From Fimbriimonadaceae bacterium (GTDB taxonomy: Bacteria; Armatimonadota; Fimbriimonadia; Fimbriimonadales; Fimbriimonadaceae), in NCBI GenBank assembly GCA_947447315.1, contig CANFJD010000138.1:1-7443 (forward strand): a stretch of DNA of 7,443 nt. The letters are read 5' to 3'. Shown here in pieces: positions 1 to 5,311 of this stretch (its first letter is position 1; every line of letters begins with the position of its first letter). The translations under genes were made by a program, and so were the position numbers. The notes beneath the pieces are model-generated. The model saw only the letters and a program-made list of their open reading frames with translations, was not told the origin of the DNA and ran no database searches.

Positions 1-1
1 A

Positions 2-691
2 TGGCCACGGGCAGTACTATTTGACTGCGCACAGACCCTTTTGGAAGTGCGGTGGGACGAAGGCGAACTCATTCGTCGCGCGGCTGCCCAGATAAATTTG
101 ACTCTCCCCGATGGAGCAGTCACTCGATACCGACAAATGCATCGGGAAAGACGCGAAGCGTACGTCTCGGCTCATCGAACCCCCGGCAGCGTGGATGCTT
201 TTTGGGACCAAGTGCTTCGGGATTGGATGGCAGAATTTGGAGTCGCCGATGCCTGGCACGTTCCTATCGCCGAAGCTTGCGAATCACTCATTTTTGGGCC
301 TGATTCGCCATTTTTTAAAGCTTACGACGATTCGGTTACTACTCTATCCGCTCTGAGAGATGGAGGAATTCGGCTGGCAATCGTCTCAAACTGGGACTCA
401 AGTTTAGAGAGACTCTTGAAGGTGCATGGTCTGCTTGATTACTTTGAAGTGGTTGCGGCTTCCCTTGTCGTGGGGGTGGAAAAGCCAGACCCGCGTATTT
501 TTCAGTGGACCTTGGAAAGGCTTGGGTTGGGACCAGAAGATTGCCTTCACATCGGCGACTCCGAGGCGGACGATGCGGTGGGTGCGCAAAATGCGGGGAT
601 CCCGTATCGGCTCATCGACCGGGCAAACCCGGTCCGAGACGGTATTTCGAACTTAGGGGAAATATTGGAGCTGGTTAAGTGGACCGCCTAA
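2..691 (+). CDS. HAD-superfamily (subfamily IA) hydrolase, 5' partial
   Basis: This is a haloacid-dehalogenase-like hydrolase, probably a small-molecule phosphatase in the cytoplasm; the substrate cannot be told from sequence. The frame is open to the left edge, and the nucleophile motif AVLFDCAQTLLEV lies at bases 11-49, so any start at TTG 41 would cut off the active site and the true start is outside the window. Counting from base 2, motif I Asp is residue 8, motif II (IVSNWD) has Ser at about 129, the motif III Lys (VEKPDPRIF) is about 161 and motif IV GDSEADD is 185-191. A helical cap lies between motifs I and II. The second Asp of the usual DxD is Ala (DCAQT), as in dehalogenase/HDHD3-like members. 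The SNWD and VEKPDPRIF motifs resemble HDHD3/REG-2-type proteins. The last 13 nt overlap queA, so the two are probably cotranscribed and translationally coupled. Confidence 0.88.
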   Translation, partial: WPRAVLFDCAQTLLEVRWDEGELIRRAAAQINLTLPDGAVTRYRQMHRERREAYVSAHRTPGSVDAFWDQVLRDWMAEFGVADAWHVPIAEACESLIFGPDSPFFKAYDDSVTTLSALRDGGIRLAIVSNWDSSLERLLKVHGLLDYFEVVAASLVVGVEKPDPRIFQWTLERLGLGPEDCLHIGDSEADDAVGAQNAGIPYRLIDRANPVRDGISNLGEILELVKWTA

Positions 692-1671
692 GCGATTACG
701 ATTACGATCTTCCCGAGTCACTCATCGCCCAGACTCCACTGGAGGACCGGGCGGCTTCGCGGTTGATGCATCTAGACCGCCAGACCGGCCAGGTAACGCA
801 CCGGGCATTTCGGGACGTAACAAAGCTCTTACGAAACGGAGACACGCTGGTCGTGAATAACACTCGCGTCTCGGCGGTACGCCTTTTTGGTACAAAACCA
901 ACCGGCGGGACGGTGGAAGCTTTGCTCCTCGAGGCAGTGGAACCAAATCTGTACGTGGCACTCGTGCGCCCCGGAAAGCGACTTCGGCCGGGAAGTACGG
1001 TCAACTTTGGCGCACTCGCGGCGACGGTGGAAAGTGAGCTGGATGATGGGCGAAAGCTCATTCGAATTGTCGGCGACCCAGCGGCCGTCGGAGAAGTTCC
1101 ACTGCCACCCTATATCCACACGCGGCTCGCCGATCGCGAACGCTACCAAACGGTCTATGCCGTCCCGGAAGGGTCTGCGGCAGCGCCCACAGCGGGCCTG
1201 CATTTCACGCCAGAAATTCTCGCCGAACTCCGTGATGCGGGAGTTTCGATTGCGACCGTAACTCTCCACGTCAGCATCGATACTTTCCGACCGATCGCGG
1301 TAGAAAATTTGAGCGAGCACCGGATGCACGGCGAGTGGTGCGAGATTACGACGGACGAGGCAGCCACCATCAACCAGACACCGGGGCGAATCATCGCCGT
1401 TGGCACCACTTCCGTACGTACGCTGGAGGCGATGGCAACCGGAGCGCGAACGGTGCGCCCCGGGCACGACGTAACGAAAATATTTATCCGGCCGGGCTAT
1501 GAGTATCGGGTAATCGATGGAATGTTCACCAACTTTCACCTACCCAAAACGTCGATGCTCGCCATGATTTCGGCGCTGGCCGGTCGGGAAGCGATTTTCG
1601 CCGCCTATGAGGCAGCGAAAGCGGAGGAGTACCGATTCCTGAGCTTCGGGGATTCAATGCTCATTCTCTAG
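679..1671 (+). CDS. queA: QueA, S-adenosylmethionine:tRNA ribosyltransferase-isomerase
   Basis: QueA transfers and isomerises the ribosyl group of S-adenosylmethionine onto 7-aminomethyl-7-deazaguanine in tRNA, giving epoxyqueuosine at the wobble position of GUN-anticodon tRNAs (cytoplasmic, queuosine pathway). At 330 residues it is slightly short for the family (about 340-355) but has both ends: DYDYDLPESLIAQTPLEDR at the N-terminus and YRFLSFGDSMLIL at the C-terminus. Family motifs in order are RPGKRLRPG (97-105), PLPPYI (141-146), ERYQTVYA (154-161), PTAGLHFT (170-177), EHRMHGEW (213-220), VGTTSVRTLE (241-250) and DGMFTNFHLPKTSMLAMISALAG (280-302). The usual HVGxGTF is HVSIDTF here (197-203). 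The start is GTG 679, with GGAG at 667-670 eight bases upstream; it begins inside the end of the HAD gene. Other queuosine genes are not in the window. Confidence 0.97.
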   Translation: MDRLSDYDYDLPESLIAQTPLEDRAASRLMHLDRQTGQVTHRAFRDVTKLLRNGDTLVVNNTRVSAVRLFGTKPTGGTVEALLLEAVEPNLYVALVRPGKRLRPGSTVNFGALAATVESELDDGRKLIRIVGDPAAVGEVPLPPYIHTRLADRERYQTVYAVPEGSAAAPTAGLHFTPEILAELRDAGVSIATVTLHVSIDTFRPIAVENLSEHRMHGEWCEITTDEAATINQTPGRIIAVGTTSVRTLEAMATGARTVRPGHDVTKIFIRPGYEYRVIDGMFTNFHLPKTSMLAMISALAGREAIFAAYEAAKAEEYRFLSFGDSMLIL

Positions 1672-1675
1672 CTTT

Positions 1676-1689
1676 CCCCATTGGTGGGG
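1676..1689 (+). terminator. Weak terminator-like hairpin after queA
   Basis: A CCCCA/TGGGG stem with a TTGG loop starts five bases after the queA stop codon. There is no downstream T-run (CGTTGCC follows), so intrinsic termination here is doubtful. It may instead stabilise the 3' end of the queA message. Confidence 0.3.
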
Positions 1690-1782
1690 CGTTGCCAAAA
1701 CAAGTCCTTTCCACGATTTCTGGATTCGCTTGTGAAGAACCAACTTCAGGCCAGACCAGACTTGCAGAGCACTTGGAGAAAT

Positions 1783-1798
1783 ATCCTTCGCTAAGGAT
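1783..1798 (-). terminator. Possible terminator of the minus-strand lipoprotein transcript
   Basis: This is a perfect 6-bp stem, ATCCTT/AAGGAT, with a 4-base loop. On the minus strand it is followed by ATTTCT, a poor but T-rich tract. It lies about 115 bases beyond the restored stop codon of the broken lipoprotein gene. It could end that transcript, but the short stem and interrupted T-run keep confidence low. Confidence 0.3.
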
Positions 1799-1914
1799 CA
1801 TGAGCTGCTGGGTGGGGGCGACTCCCTAGCTCTGCGGGACCACCCGCTATTGACGGCCCTGACGTTGCAACTTCATTCTCTCTTTTTGGGTGGCGGGTCC
1901 CCGCTTCGGCTGGG

Positions 1915-2122
1915 TCAATCGGCGGTCAGGCCATTTAGAGCCTCGCTGAGGAACACGTAGATCACGCGTCGTTCCGGGTGCCATTCTGCGCCGAGAATCC
2001 GGATTCTGAAGCCATGGGGGCCGACTAACGCCTCCCCCCGGTGCCCAGGCTTCGTCTCCGCCACATCCTGCCAGTGCCAAAAGGACCGCGGCAGCGGCCG
2101 CCAAGGACCGTAGGTTCCTCAT
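1915..2122 (-). pseudogene. Small lipoprotein gene broken by a one-base frameshift
   Basis: From ATG 2122 the minus strand encodes MRNLRSLAAAAAVLLALAGC, a good lipoprotein signal with an LAGC lipobox (Cys 20), followed by GGDEAWAP. The frame then crosses a run of six G (2036-2041) and continues as an Arg/Pro-rich, low-quality tail to a stop at 1847. Reading one base fewer in the G-run switches to a frame coding GEALVGPHGFRIRILG, then AEWHPERRVIYVFLSEALNG, ending LTAD at TGA 1917-1915. That segment has normal alternation of hydrophobic and charged residues. The restored protein would be 68 residues: a lipoprotein with a short beta-rich domain. The fault may be a real mutation or a homopolymer sequencing error. 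Less likely, the second frame is its own 49-residue gene from GTG 2064. The family is not recognised. The gene diverges from the tri-YbjQ gene, with 60 bases between starts. Confidence 0.6.
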
Positions 2123-2171
2123 CGTTACTGACTTTTGTCCCAGGATCAAGCACACTTTCCTCAAAACCTTC

Positions 2172-2182
2172 TAAAGTGAATT
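2172..2182 (+). promoter_or_regulatory. -10-like hexamer directly before a GTG start (leaderless candidate)
   Basis: TAAAGT at 2172-2177 fits the TANNNT core of a sigma-70-type -10 box and is separated from GTG 2183 by GAATT, placing the expected transcription start at or next to the start codon. There is no strong TTGACA-like -35. The arrangement, including GCACA 22 bases before the hexamer, repeats before darA (4947-4984). Confidence 0.35.
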
Positions 2183-3328
2183 GTGGCAATAACCACCGGA
2201 CTGAGTGGAAACGAGATGTGGTGCCTTTCTAAGAAAGGCTTAGAAGCAGGCAATCTCGTCATTGGAAACAGCGTGTATTCGCTAGGTTTTGTTGGCAGCG
2301 TGGGAGCTAGTTTACGCACCTTAGCTGGAGGTGAAGTTACCCAGGTGACAGACATTATTCGCGAGGGCCGAATGGCATCGTTTGAAAGAATGTTGGCCTG
2401 GAGCGACCTCCACGGTGCGGTGGGCATCACCGGCATTACGAGCGAACTCGCCATCATGGGCAGTAATGTCGAATTCTTAAGCGTGGGATCTTGCGTGCAT
2501 CGCCCCGGCTTCTTTGCCCCGAACCTTGAGTGGAGTACTTCGTCGGATGGGCAAGAGCTTTATTGCCAATTGGATTCCGGCTTCACTCCCAAGCATTTCG
2601 TTTTTGGGAACGTCGCCTATTCTGTGGGAATCGGTGGCGGCCTTGCGGGAACCTTCCGATCACTCGGCCGCGGCGAAGTGAAAGAATTTTCCGAGATTTT
2701 CAACCACACCCGCCACCTTGCCATCGAGCGGATTCAGGAAGACGCCACAAAATTCGGCGCGAATTGTGTCGTTGGCATCAATACCAGCATCATGAAATTT
2801 GGCGGGTTACAAGAGATGGTGATGATCGGTACAGCCGCTCACAATCCTTGCTACGGCCCCGAGTATGATTCCGTCCCCGCTACCAGTGACCTCACTAACG
2901 AGGAAGCCTGGAACCTAGCAAATCTTGGGTATGCCCCCATCCGTTTGGTGCTCGGAGTCTCGGTTTATTCTCTGGGGTTCATCGGTGGTATAACCGCCGC
3001 CTTCAAGTCATTCGTTCGCGGGGAGATCAACGAGATGACCACCCTTATTTACGAGGCCAGAGAGAATGCGCTTTCCCACATTGCGGCGGATGCCGCGCAG
3101 TGCGGAGCCGACGACGTGGTTGGAATCAAGACCTACGTGTACGGCCTTGGAAACGGAATCATCGAGTTCGTTGCGATCGGTACGGCGGTCAAAAAGATGC
3201 CTGGAATTGGCACCACTCTTGACTACCTGCCACCACAAGCCGTGATGCGAGACAAAGACACCTTCATCAATGCCGCCGAACGATCACTGGGGCGCGACCT
3301 GAACAAAACCACTGTTGACGGCAAATGA
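2183..3328 (+). CDS. Protein of three tandem YbjQ/UPF0145 (heavy-metal-binding-like) domains
   Basis: This 381-residue protein is built from three copies of the YbjQ (UPF0145, PF01906-like) fold, which normally occurs as a single domain of about 105 residues forming oligomeric rings. The copies span about 12-108, 125-221 and 241-338. Each has an opening strand (GNSVYSLGF, GNVAYSVGI, GVSVYSLGF), a GGE/RGE turn (49-51, 163-165, 279-281), a long helix (DIIREGR, EIFNHTR, LIYEARE), an A/G-D-x-VVGI-like strand (GAVGI, ANCVVGI, ADDVVGI) and a closing strand ending SVGSCV, MIGTAA or AIGTAV. A tail of about 40 residues follows. There is no signal peptide or membrane segment, so it is probably cytoplasmic. 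Family function is unclear; metal binding is only suggested by its name. The start is GTG 2183; ATG 2216 with GGA six bases upstream is an alternative that keeps the first repeat nearly whole. Confidence 0.85.
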   Translation: MAITTGLSGNEMWCLSKKGLEAGNLVIGNSVYSLGFVGSVGASLRTLAGGEVTQVTDIIREGRMASFERMLAWSDLHGAVGITGITSELAIMGSNVEFLSVGSCVHRPGFFAPNLEWSTSSDGQELYCQLDSGFTPKHFVFGNVAYSVGIGGGLAGTFRSLGRGEVKEFSEIFNHTRHLAIERIQEDATKFGANCVVGINTSIMKFGGLQEMVMIGTAAHNPCYGPEYDSVPATSDLTNEEAWNLANLGYAPIRLVLGVSVYSLGFIGGITAAFKSFVRGEINEMTTLIYEARENALSHIAADAAQCGADDVVGIKTYVYGLGNGIIEFVAIGTAVKKMPGIGTTLDYLPPQAVMRDKDTFINAAERSLGRDLNKTTVDGK

Positions 3329-3346
3329 GTCACCTTCCGAGGCGAT

Positions 3347-3369
3347 CGGCCAAGTCTGCTTTTTGGCCG
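3347..3369 (+). terminator. Terminator-like hairpin after the tri-YbjQ gene
   Basis: CGGCCAA (3347-3353) pairs with TTGGCCG (3363-3369) in a perfect 7-bp stem with a 9-base loop, 18 bases after the stop codon. The T-run sits inside the loop and 3' arm rather than after the stem, so it is not a textbook intrinsic terminator. Confidence 0.4.
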
Positions 3370-3412
3370 CCCAGGTAGGTTGCGGGAAAATCCGCGATAT
3401 TCGGCGTGATAA

Positions 3413-3443
3413 GGTTGCTCATTTTGCCTCAAAATGCGTTACC
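3413..3443. promoter_or_regulatory. 31-base imperfect palindrome, candidate operator
   Basis: CATTTTG (3420-3426) and CAAAATG (3430-3436) form a perfect 7-bp inverted repeat around CCT. Dyad symmetry resumes outward with GGT at 3413-3415 against ACC at 3441-3443, plus C3418/G3438 and a G3417/T3439 wobble. It overlaps the proposed -35 of the pilin promoter and lies just before TATAAC, the position expected of a repressor or activator site. Confidence 0.45.
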
Positions 3444-3453
3444 ATCATATAAC
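3424..3453 (+). promoter_or_regulatory. Candidate promoter of the pilin-lipoprotein operon
   Basis: TTGCCT (3424-3429) and TATAAC (3448-3453) are separated by 18 bases and resemble a sigma-70-type promoter. The predicted transcript starts near 3460 and has a leader of about 90 bases before the ATG. An alternative pairing is TTGCTC (3415-3420) with TACCAT (3440-3445), 19 bases apart. Confidence 0.45.
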
Positions 3454-3550
3454 TGGGCCTTAACAATAGGGGCTCATTATTAGTGTGTGACAAACCGCAA
3501 GGTATGTCGCTTTCATCGCCATCCGGTCCGGAAATCCTAAAGGAATACCC

Positions 3551-4537
3551 ATGAAAAAGGCGTTCACCCTCATTGAGCTTCTCGTCGTAATTGCCATTAT
3601 TGCAATTCTCGCTGCCATTCTCTTCCCCGTTTTCGCCCAGGCTAAGGTCGCGGCGAAGAAGGCCACTTCCATCAGCAACCTCAAGCAGCAGAGCTTGGGC
3701 CTACTTCTTTACTCGGGAGATGCTGACGATATGTATCCCCACAACGATGACTGCACCCCGAACAGCTCGTTGGATCCCAAGTACAACGGCATTGTCAATC
3801 CTTCGGCGGCTGACCTGAATTCGCACTGCAACGCTCCGAATACTCTCGGCGGCTTCTCTTGGCGAATGAACCACTACGCTTGGCAGAAGTGGGTTTTCCC
3901 TTACACCAAGAGCGTCGGCTTGTTCCTTCACCCCAGCTTCCCGCTGATCAAGGGTACCAACGCCGTGAGCGGTGTTCCGACGGGCTTCGACCAGGGCGAA
4001 ATCGCCAACGGTTACGCGCTCAACATCGCCCTTACCGGTGCGCAGAACACCTGGAACCAGGCTGGTCCTCCTTACTCCAATAATGCTGCCGTTCGCAATT
4101 CGTTCGTCGGTGGAACGCAGACCGCGATTCCGGACGTCGCCGGCGCGATGATCATCACCGAGCAATGGTTCTTCCCGGTCACCGGTGCTTTGACGGTTCC
4201 GTCAAGCGGACCGGTCGTCACCAACTACCCGCCCGCGTTTAAAGAGCACTGGGCTGCTATGTTCTACAAGCTCGGCGGATCTGGCGCTTGTGGCGTGCAA
4301 GATGGAGTTATTGACAACACCAAGGTGCCGTTTGGCGTGATTCCGGTTGGCTTTGCTGACGGCCACGCGAAGGCAATGGCCGTAGGAGACTTCCTCGCCA
4401 AGACTCCGACGTACCAACAGTACACGGGTGCTTCGCTCTCCACGTTCGCTTGCGCTCCGTTCGCCAGCCACTACAACTCGGCCGTTAACTCCTTGACGTT
4501 GCCCCCGACCGGAACTTGGCCGCTCTGGGGACTCTAA
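3551..4537 (+). CDS. DUF1559-type prepilin (type IV pilin-like / pseudopilin) protein
   Basis: This is a 328-residue secreted protein with a class III (prepilin) signal. KKA precedes FTLIELLVVIAIIAILAAIL, with Glu at mature position 5, so prepilin peptidase should cut between Ala 4 and Phe 5 and the hydrophobic helix (5-28) should anchor or assemble the protein through a type IV pilus or type II secretion-like machine. Residue -1 is Ala instead of the usual Gly. KKATSISNLKQ (36-46) and LLLYSGDADDMYP (51-63) are the usual continuation of DUF1559 proteins, and VGFADGHAKAM (266-276) matches their C-terminal DGH/DG motif. Four cysteines (68, 93, 247, 301) could form disulfides. The ATG has AAAGGA at 3539-3544, six bases upstream. 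Two bases separate its stop from the next ATG, so it is cotranscribed with a small lipoprotein. Members of this family are often highly multiplied; the specific role is unknown. Confidence 0.92.
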   Translation: MKKAFTLIELLVVIAIIAILAAILFPVFAQAKVAAKKATSISNLKQQSLGLLLYSGDADDMYPHNDDCTPNSSLDPKYNGIVNPSAADLNSHCNAPNTLGGFSWRMNHYAWQKWVFPYTKSVGLFLHPSFPLIKGTNAVSGVPTGFDQGEIANGYALNIALTGAQNTWNQAGPPYSNNAAVRNSFVGGTQTAIPDVAGAMIITEQWFFPVTGALTVPSSGPVVTNYPPAFKEHWAAMFYKLGGSGACGVQDGVIDNTKVPFGVIPVGFADGHAKAMAVGDFLAKTPTYQQYTGASLSTFACAPFASHYNSAVNSLTLPPTGTWPLWGL

Positions 4538-4539
4538 CC

Positions 4540-4698
4540 ATGCGGACTTATGGTCTCTTGATCCTTGCCGTCCTCACTCTGCTTGCAGCAGTGGGATGCG
4601 GTAGCGGCGAAGTTCAGATGTCTGACATTCAGAAGAATGCGAAGGATCTGGATGCAGCTTCCAAGAAAGACCCAGGTACCGGCGGAAACGGAAACTAA
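4540..4698 (+). CDS. Small lipoprotein 1 (QKNA/DPGTGG family), 52 residues
   Basis: The N-terminal MRTYGLLILAVLTLLAAVGC is a lipoprotein signal with Cys at residue 20 (lipobox AVGC, slightly off the usual Leu at -3). The mature part is only 33 residues, polar and helix-like (EVQMSDIQKNAKDLDAASKK), with a DPGTGGNGN tail. The start is ATG 4540, two bases after the pilin stop, with GGGGA at 4527-4531 as ribosome-binding site. An in-frame upstream ATG at 4516 lies inside the pilin gene and spoils the signal peptide, so it was not used. It is paralogous to the next small gene: both share EV..., QKNA.DL and KDPGTGGN.N. I do not recognise the family. Cotranslation with the pilin suggests a role at the membrane in assembly or anchoring, which is inference only. 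A strong terminator follows directly. Confidence 0.82.
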   Translation: MRTYGLLILAVLTLLAAVGCGSGEVQMSDIQKNAKDLDAASKKDPGTGGNGN

Positions 4699-4918
4699 TT
4701 CGTTTCCAAACAATCGCGAGCTGGATGGAAATCCGGCTCGCGATTTCTTTGATCATCCATCTAACTAAGCCATGAAACGATTTTTATTACCCTTAGCTCT
4801 GAGTCTTCTTCTCTGCGTCGCGGGTTGCCACGTGGGAGAGGTGAGTTTTGAAGATGTCCAAAAGAATGCGGCAGACCTGCATAAGGAATCCCTAAAAGAT
4901 CCAGGTACCGGCGGAAAC
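4672..4918 (+). repeat. 18-base direct repeat in the lipoprotein pair
   Basis: The sequence CCAGGTACCGGCGGAAAC occurs identically at 4672-4689 and 4901-4918, coding for the PGTGGN tail of both small lipoproteins in the same frame. The copies are 229 bases apart. They reflect the gene duplication and could themselves allow recombination that deletes the terminator and one gene copy. Confidence 0.8.
4712..4750 (+). terminator. Strong intrinsic terminator of the pilin-lipoprotein operon
   Basis: Bases 4712-4726 pair with 4731-4745 in a 15-bp stem (one U-G wobble at 4722/4735) capped by a GGAA (GNRA) tetraloop. The stem runs directly into TTCTTT. It starts 14 bases after the stop of small lipoprotein 1 and separates it from small lipoprotein 2. 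This is the clearest terminator in the window. Confidence 0.9.
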
Positions 4919-4927
4919 CGGAACTGA
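4772..4927 (+). CDS. Small lipoprotein 2, paralog of lipoprotein 1, 51 residues
   Basis: MKRFLLPLALSLLLCVAGCH is a classic lipoprotein signal with lipobox VAGC (Cys 19). The mature peptide of 33 residues reads HVGEVSFEDVQKNAADLHKE and ends KDPGTGGNRN. It aligns without gaps from the Cys onward with lipoprotein 1 (GEV, QKNA, DL, KDPGTGGN all shared), and the two genes share an identical 18-base stretch at 4672-4689 and 4901-4918. The signal peptides are much more different, so the copies are not a very recent duplication, or selection acts mainly on the mature part. No clear Shine-Dalgarno sequence precedes ATG 4772 (CTAACTAAGCC). The terminator upstream means it depends on read-through or on its own unseen promoter. 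Function is unknown. Confidence 0.78.
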   Translation: MKRFLLPLALSLLLCVAGCHVGEVSFEDVQKNAADLHKESLKDPGTGGNRN

Positions 4928-4946
4928 CCGCGGCGACAAGTTGCCC

Positions 4947-4981
4947 GCACAATATCTCCTAAATTCCGTTACAATCAATTC
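4947..4981 (+). promoter_or_regulatory. -10-like hexamer directly before darA GTG (leaderless candidate)
   Basis: TACAAT at 4970-4975 is a near-consensus -10 box, and CAATTC separates it from GTG 4982. The expected start of transcription therefore coincides with the start codon, and no Shine-Dalgarno sequence is visible. GCACA begins 23 bases before the hexamer, as (at 22 bases) before the tri-YbjQ gene. A canonical -35 is not evident. Confidence 0.45.
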
Positions 4982-5311
4982 GTGAAACTTGCCGTGTGCA
5001 TTGTCCACAGCCGCGACAAAAGTCGCGTTACCGATGAGCTGGTGAAAGCGGGATTCAAATTCACGGTTATCGGTTCGACGGGCGGTTTCCTCCGCGAAGG
5101 AAACACAACCTATCTCATCGGGGTGGACGAAGCAGAATTACCGGCATTGCGCTCTCTCTTCCAAAGCAACTGCCAAAGCCGTGATCAACTCGTAAACGTG
5201 ATGCCGTTTGAAGCAGCCACGCCGGGAGCATTTATTCCGAACCCGGTGAAGGTCCCGGTGGGCGGCGCGGTGATGTTTGTGATGGACGTGGAACATTTCC
5301 ATCGCTTCTGA
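4982..5311 (+). CDS. darA: DarA/PstA-type PII-like cyclic-di-AMP receptor protein
   Basis: This 109-residue protein is full length for the DarA (YaaQ, PstA) family, PII-like trimers that bind the second messenger c-di-AMP in the cytoplasm. Diagnostic segments are the first strand MKLAVCIVHSRD (1-12), the helix TDELVKAGFKFTVI (17-30), the signature GSTGGFLREGNTTYLIGV (31-48), QSRDQLV (65-71), and the C-terminal block FIPNPVKVPVGGAVMFVMDVEHFHRF (84-109), matching the family's usual P.PVEV.VGGA.VFV..VE.FE.F pattern. The start is GTG 4982, apparently on a leaderless mRNA. It is followed by the DNA polymerase III delta' gene, the same order as tmk-darA-yaaR-holB in Bacillus, though tmk is not upstream here. 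Ligand binding is inferred from the family; whether this organism makes c-di-AMP cannot be seen. Confidence 0.92.
   Translation: MKLAVCIVHSRDKSRVTDELVKAGFKFTVIGSTGGFLREGNTTYLIGVDEAELPALRSLFQSNCQSRDQLVNVMPFEAATPGAFIPNPVKVPVGGAVMFVMDVEHFHRF

Larger units (their letters stand above)
1672..1914. other. Gene-free stretch with small hairpins
   Basis: No reading frame with convincing protein character was found here on either strand. Three short perfect hairpins are visible: CCCCA/TGGGG (1676-1680 with 1685-1689) just after the queA stop, ATCCTT/AAGGAT (1783-1788 with 1793-1798) and GCGGG/CCCGC (1834-1838 with 1843-1847). None has a good T-run on the + strand. The stretch may hold the 3' ends of the convergent queA and minus-strand lipoprotein transcripts. 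I cannot assign a structured RNA to it. Confidence 0.5.

Noticed and set aside
829..1539. 236-residue open frame on the minus strand opposite queA
   Set aside because: It lies wholly inside queA, whose family motifs are clear throughout. The antisense product has no domain character and reflects codon bias of the real gene.
1847..2164. 105-residue minus-strand protein read straight through the G-run
   Set aside because: After the lipoprotein signal the tail is Arg/Pro-rich and unlike a folded protein, while the adjacent frame gives a good C-terminus. The single-frame version is better read as a frameshifted gene.
3483..3540. Possible c-di-GMP (GEMM) riboswitch before the pilin gene
   Set aside because: A short ACAAACCGCAAGGT segment is faintly similar, but the conserved GACGCAAAGCC-type core and the second stem are not present.
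3701..4165. 154-residue open frame on the minus strand opposite the pilin gene
   Set aside because: The sense strand carries an unmistakable prepilin/DUF1559 protein. The antisense product is Arg/Val-rich with no recognisable motif or ribosome-binding site.
4516..4539. Upstream ATG extending small lipoprotein 1 by eight residues
   Set aside because: It lies inside the pilin gene and adds a non-basic segment before the signal peptide. ATG 4540 has its own GGGGA ribosome-binding site.
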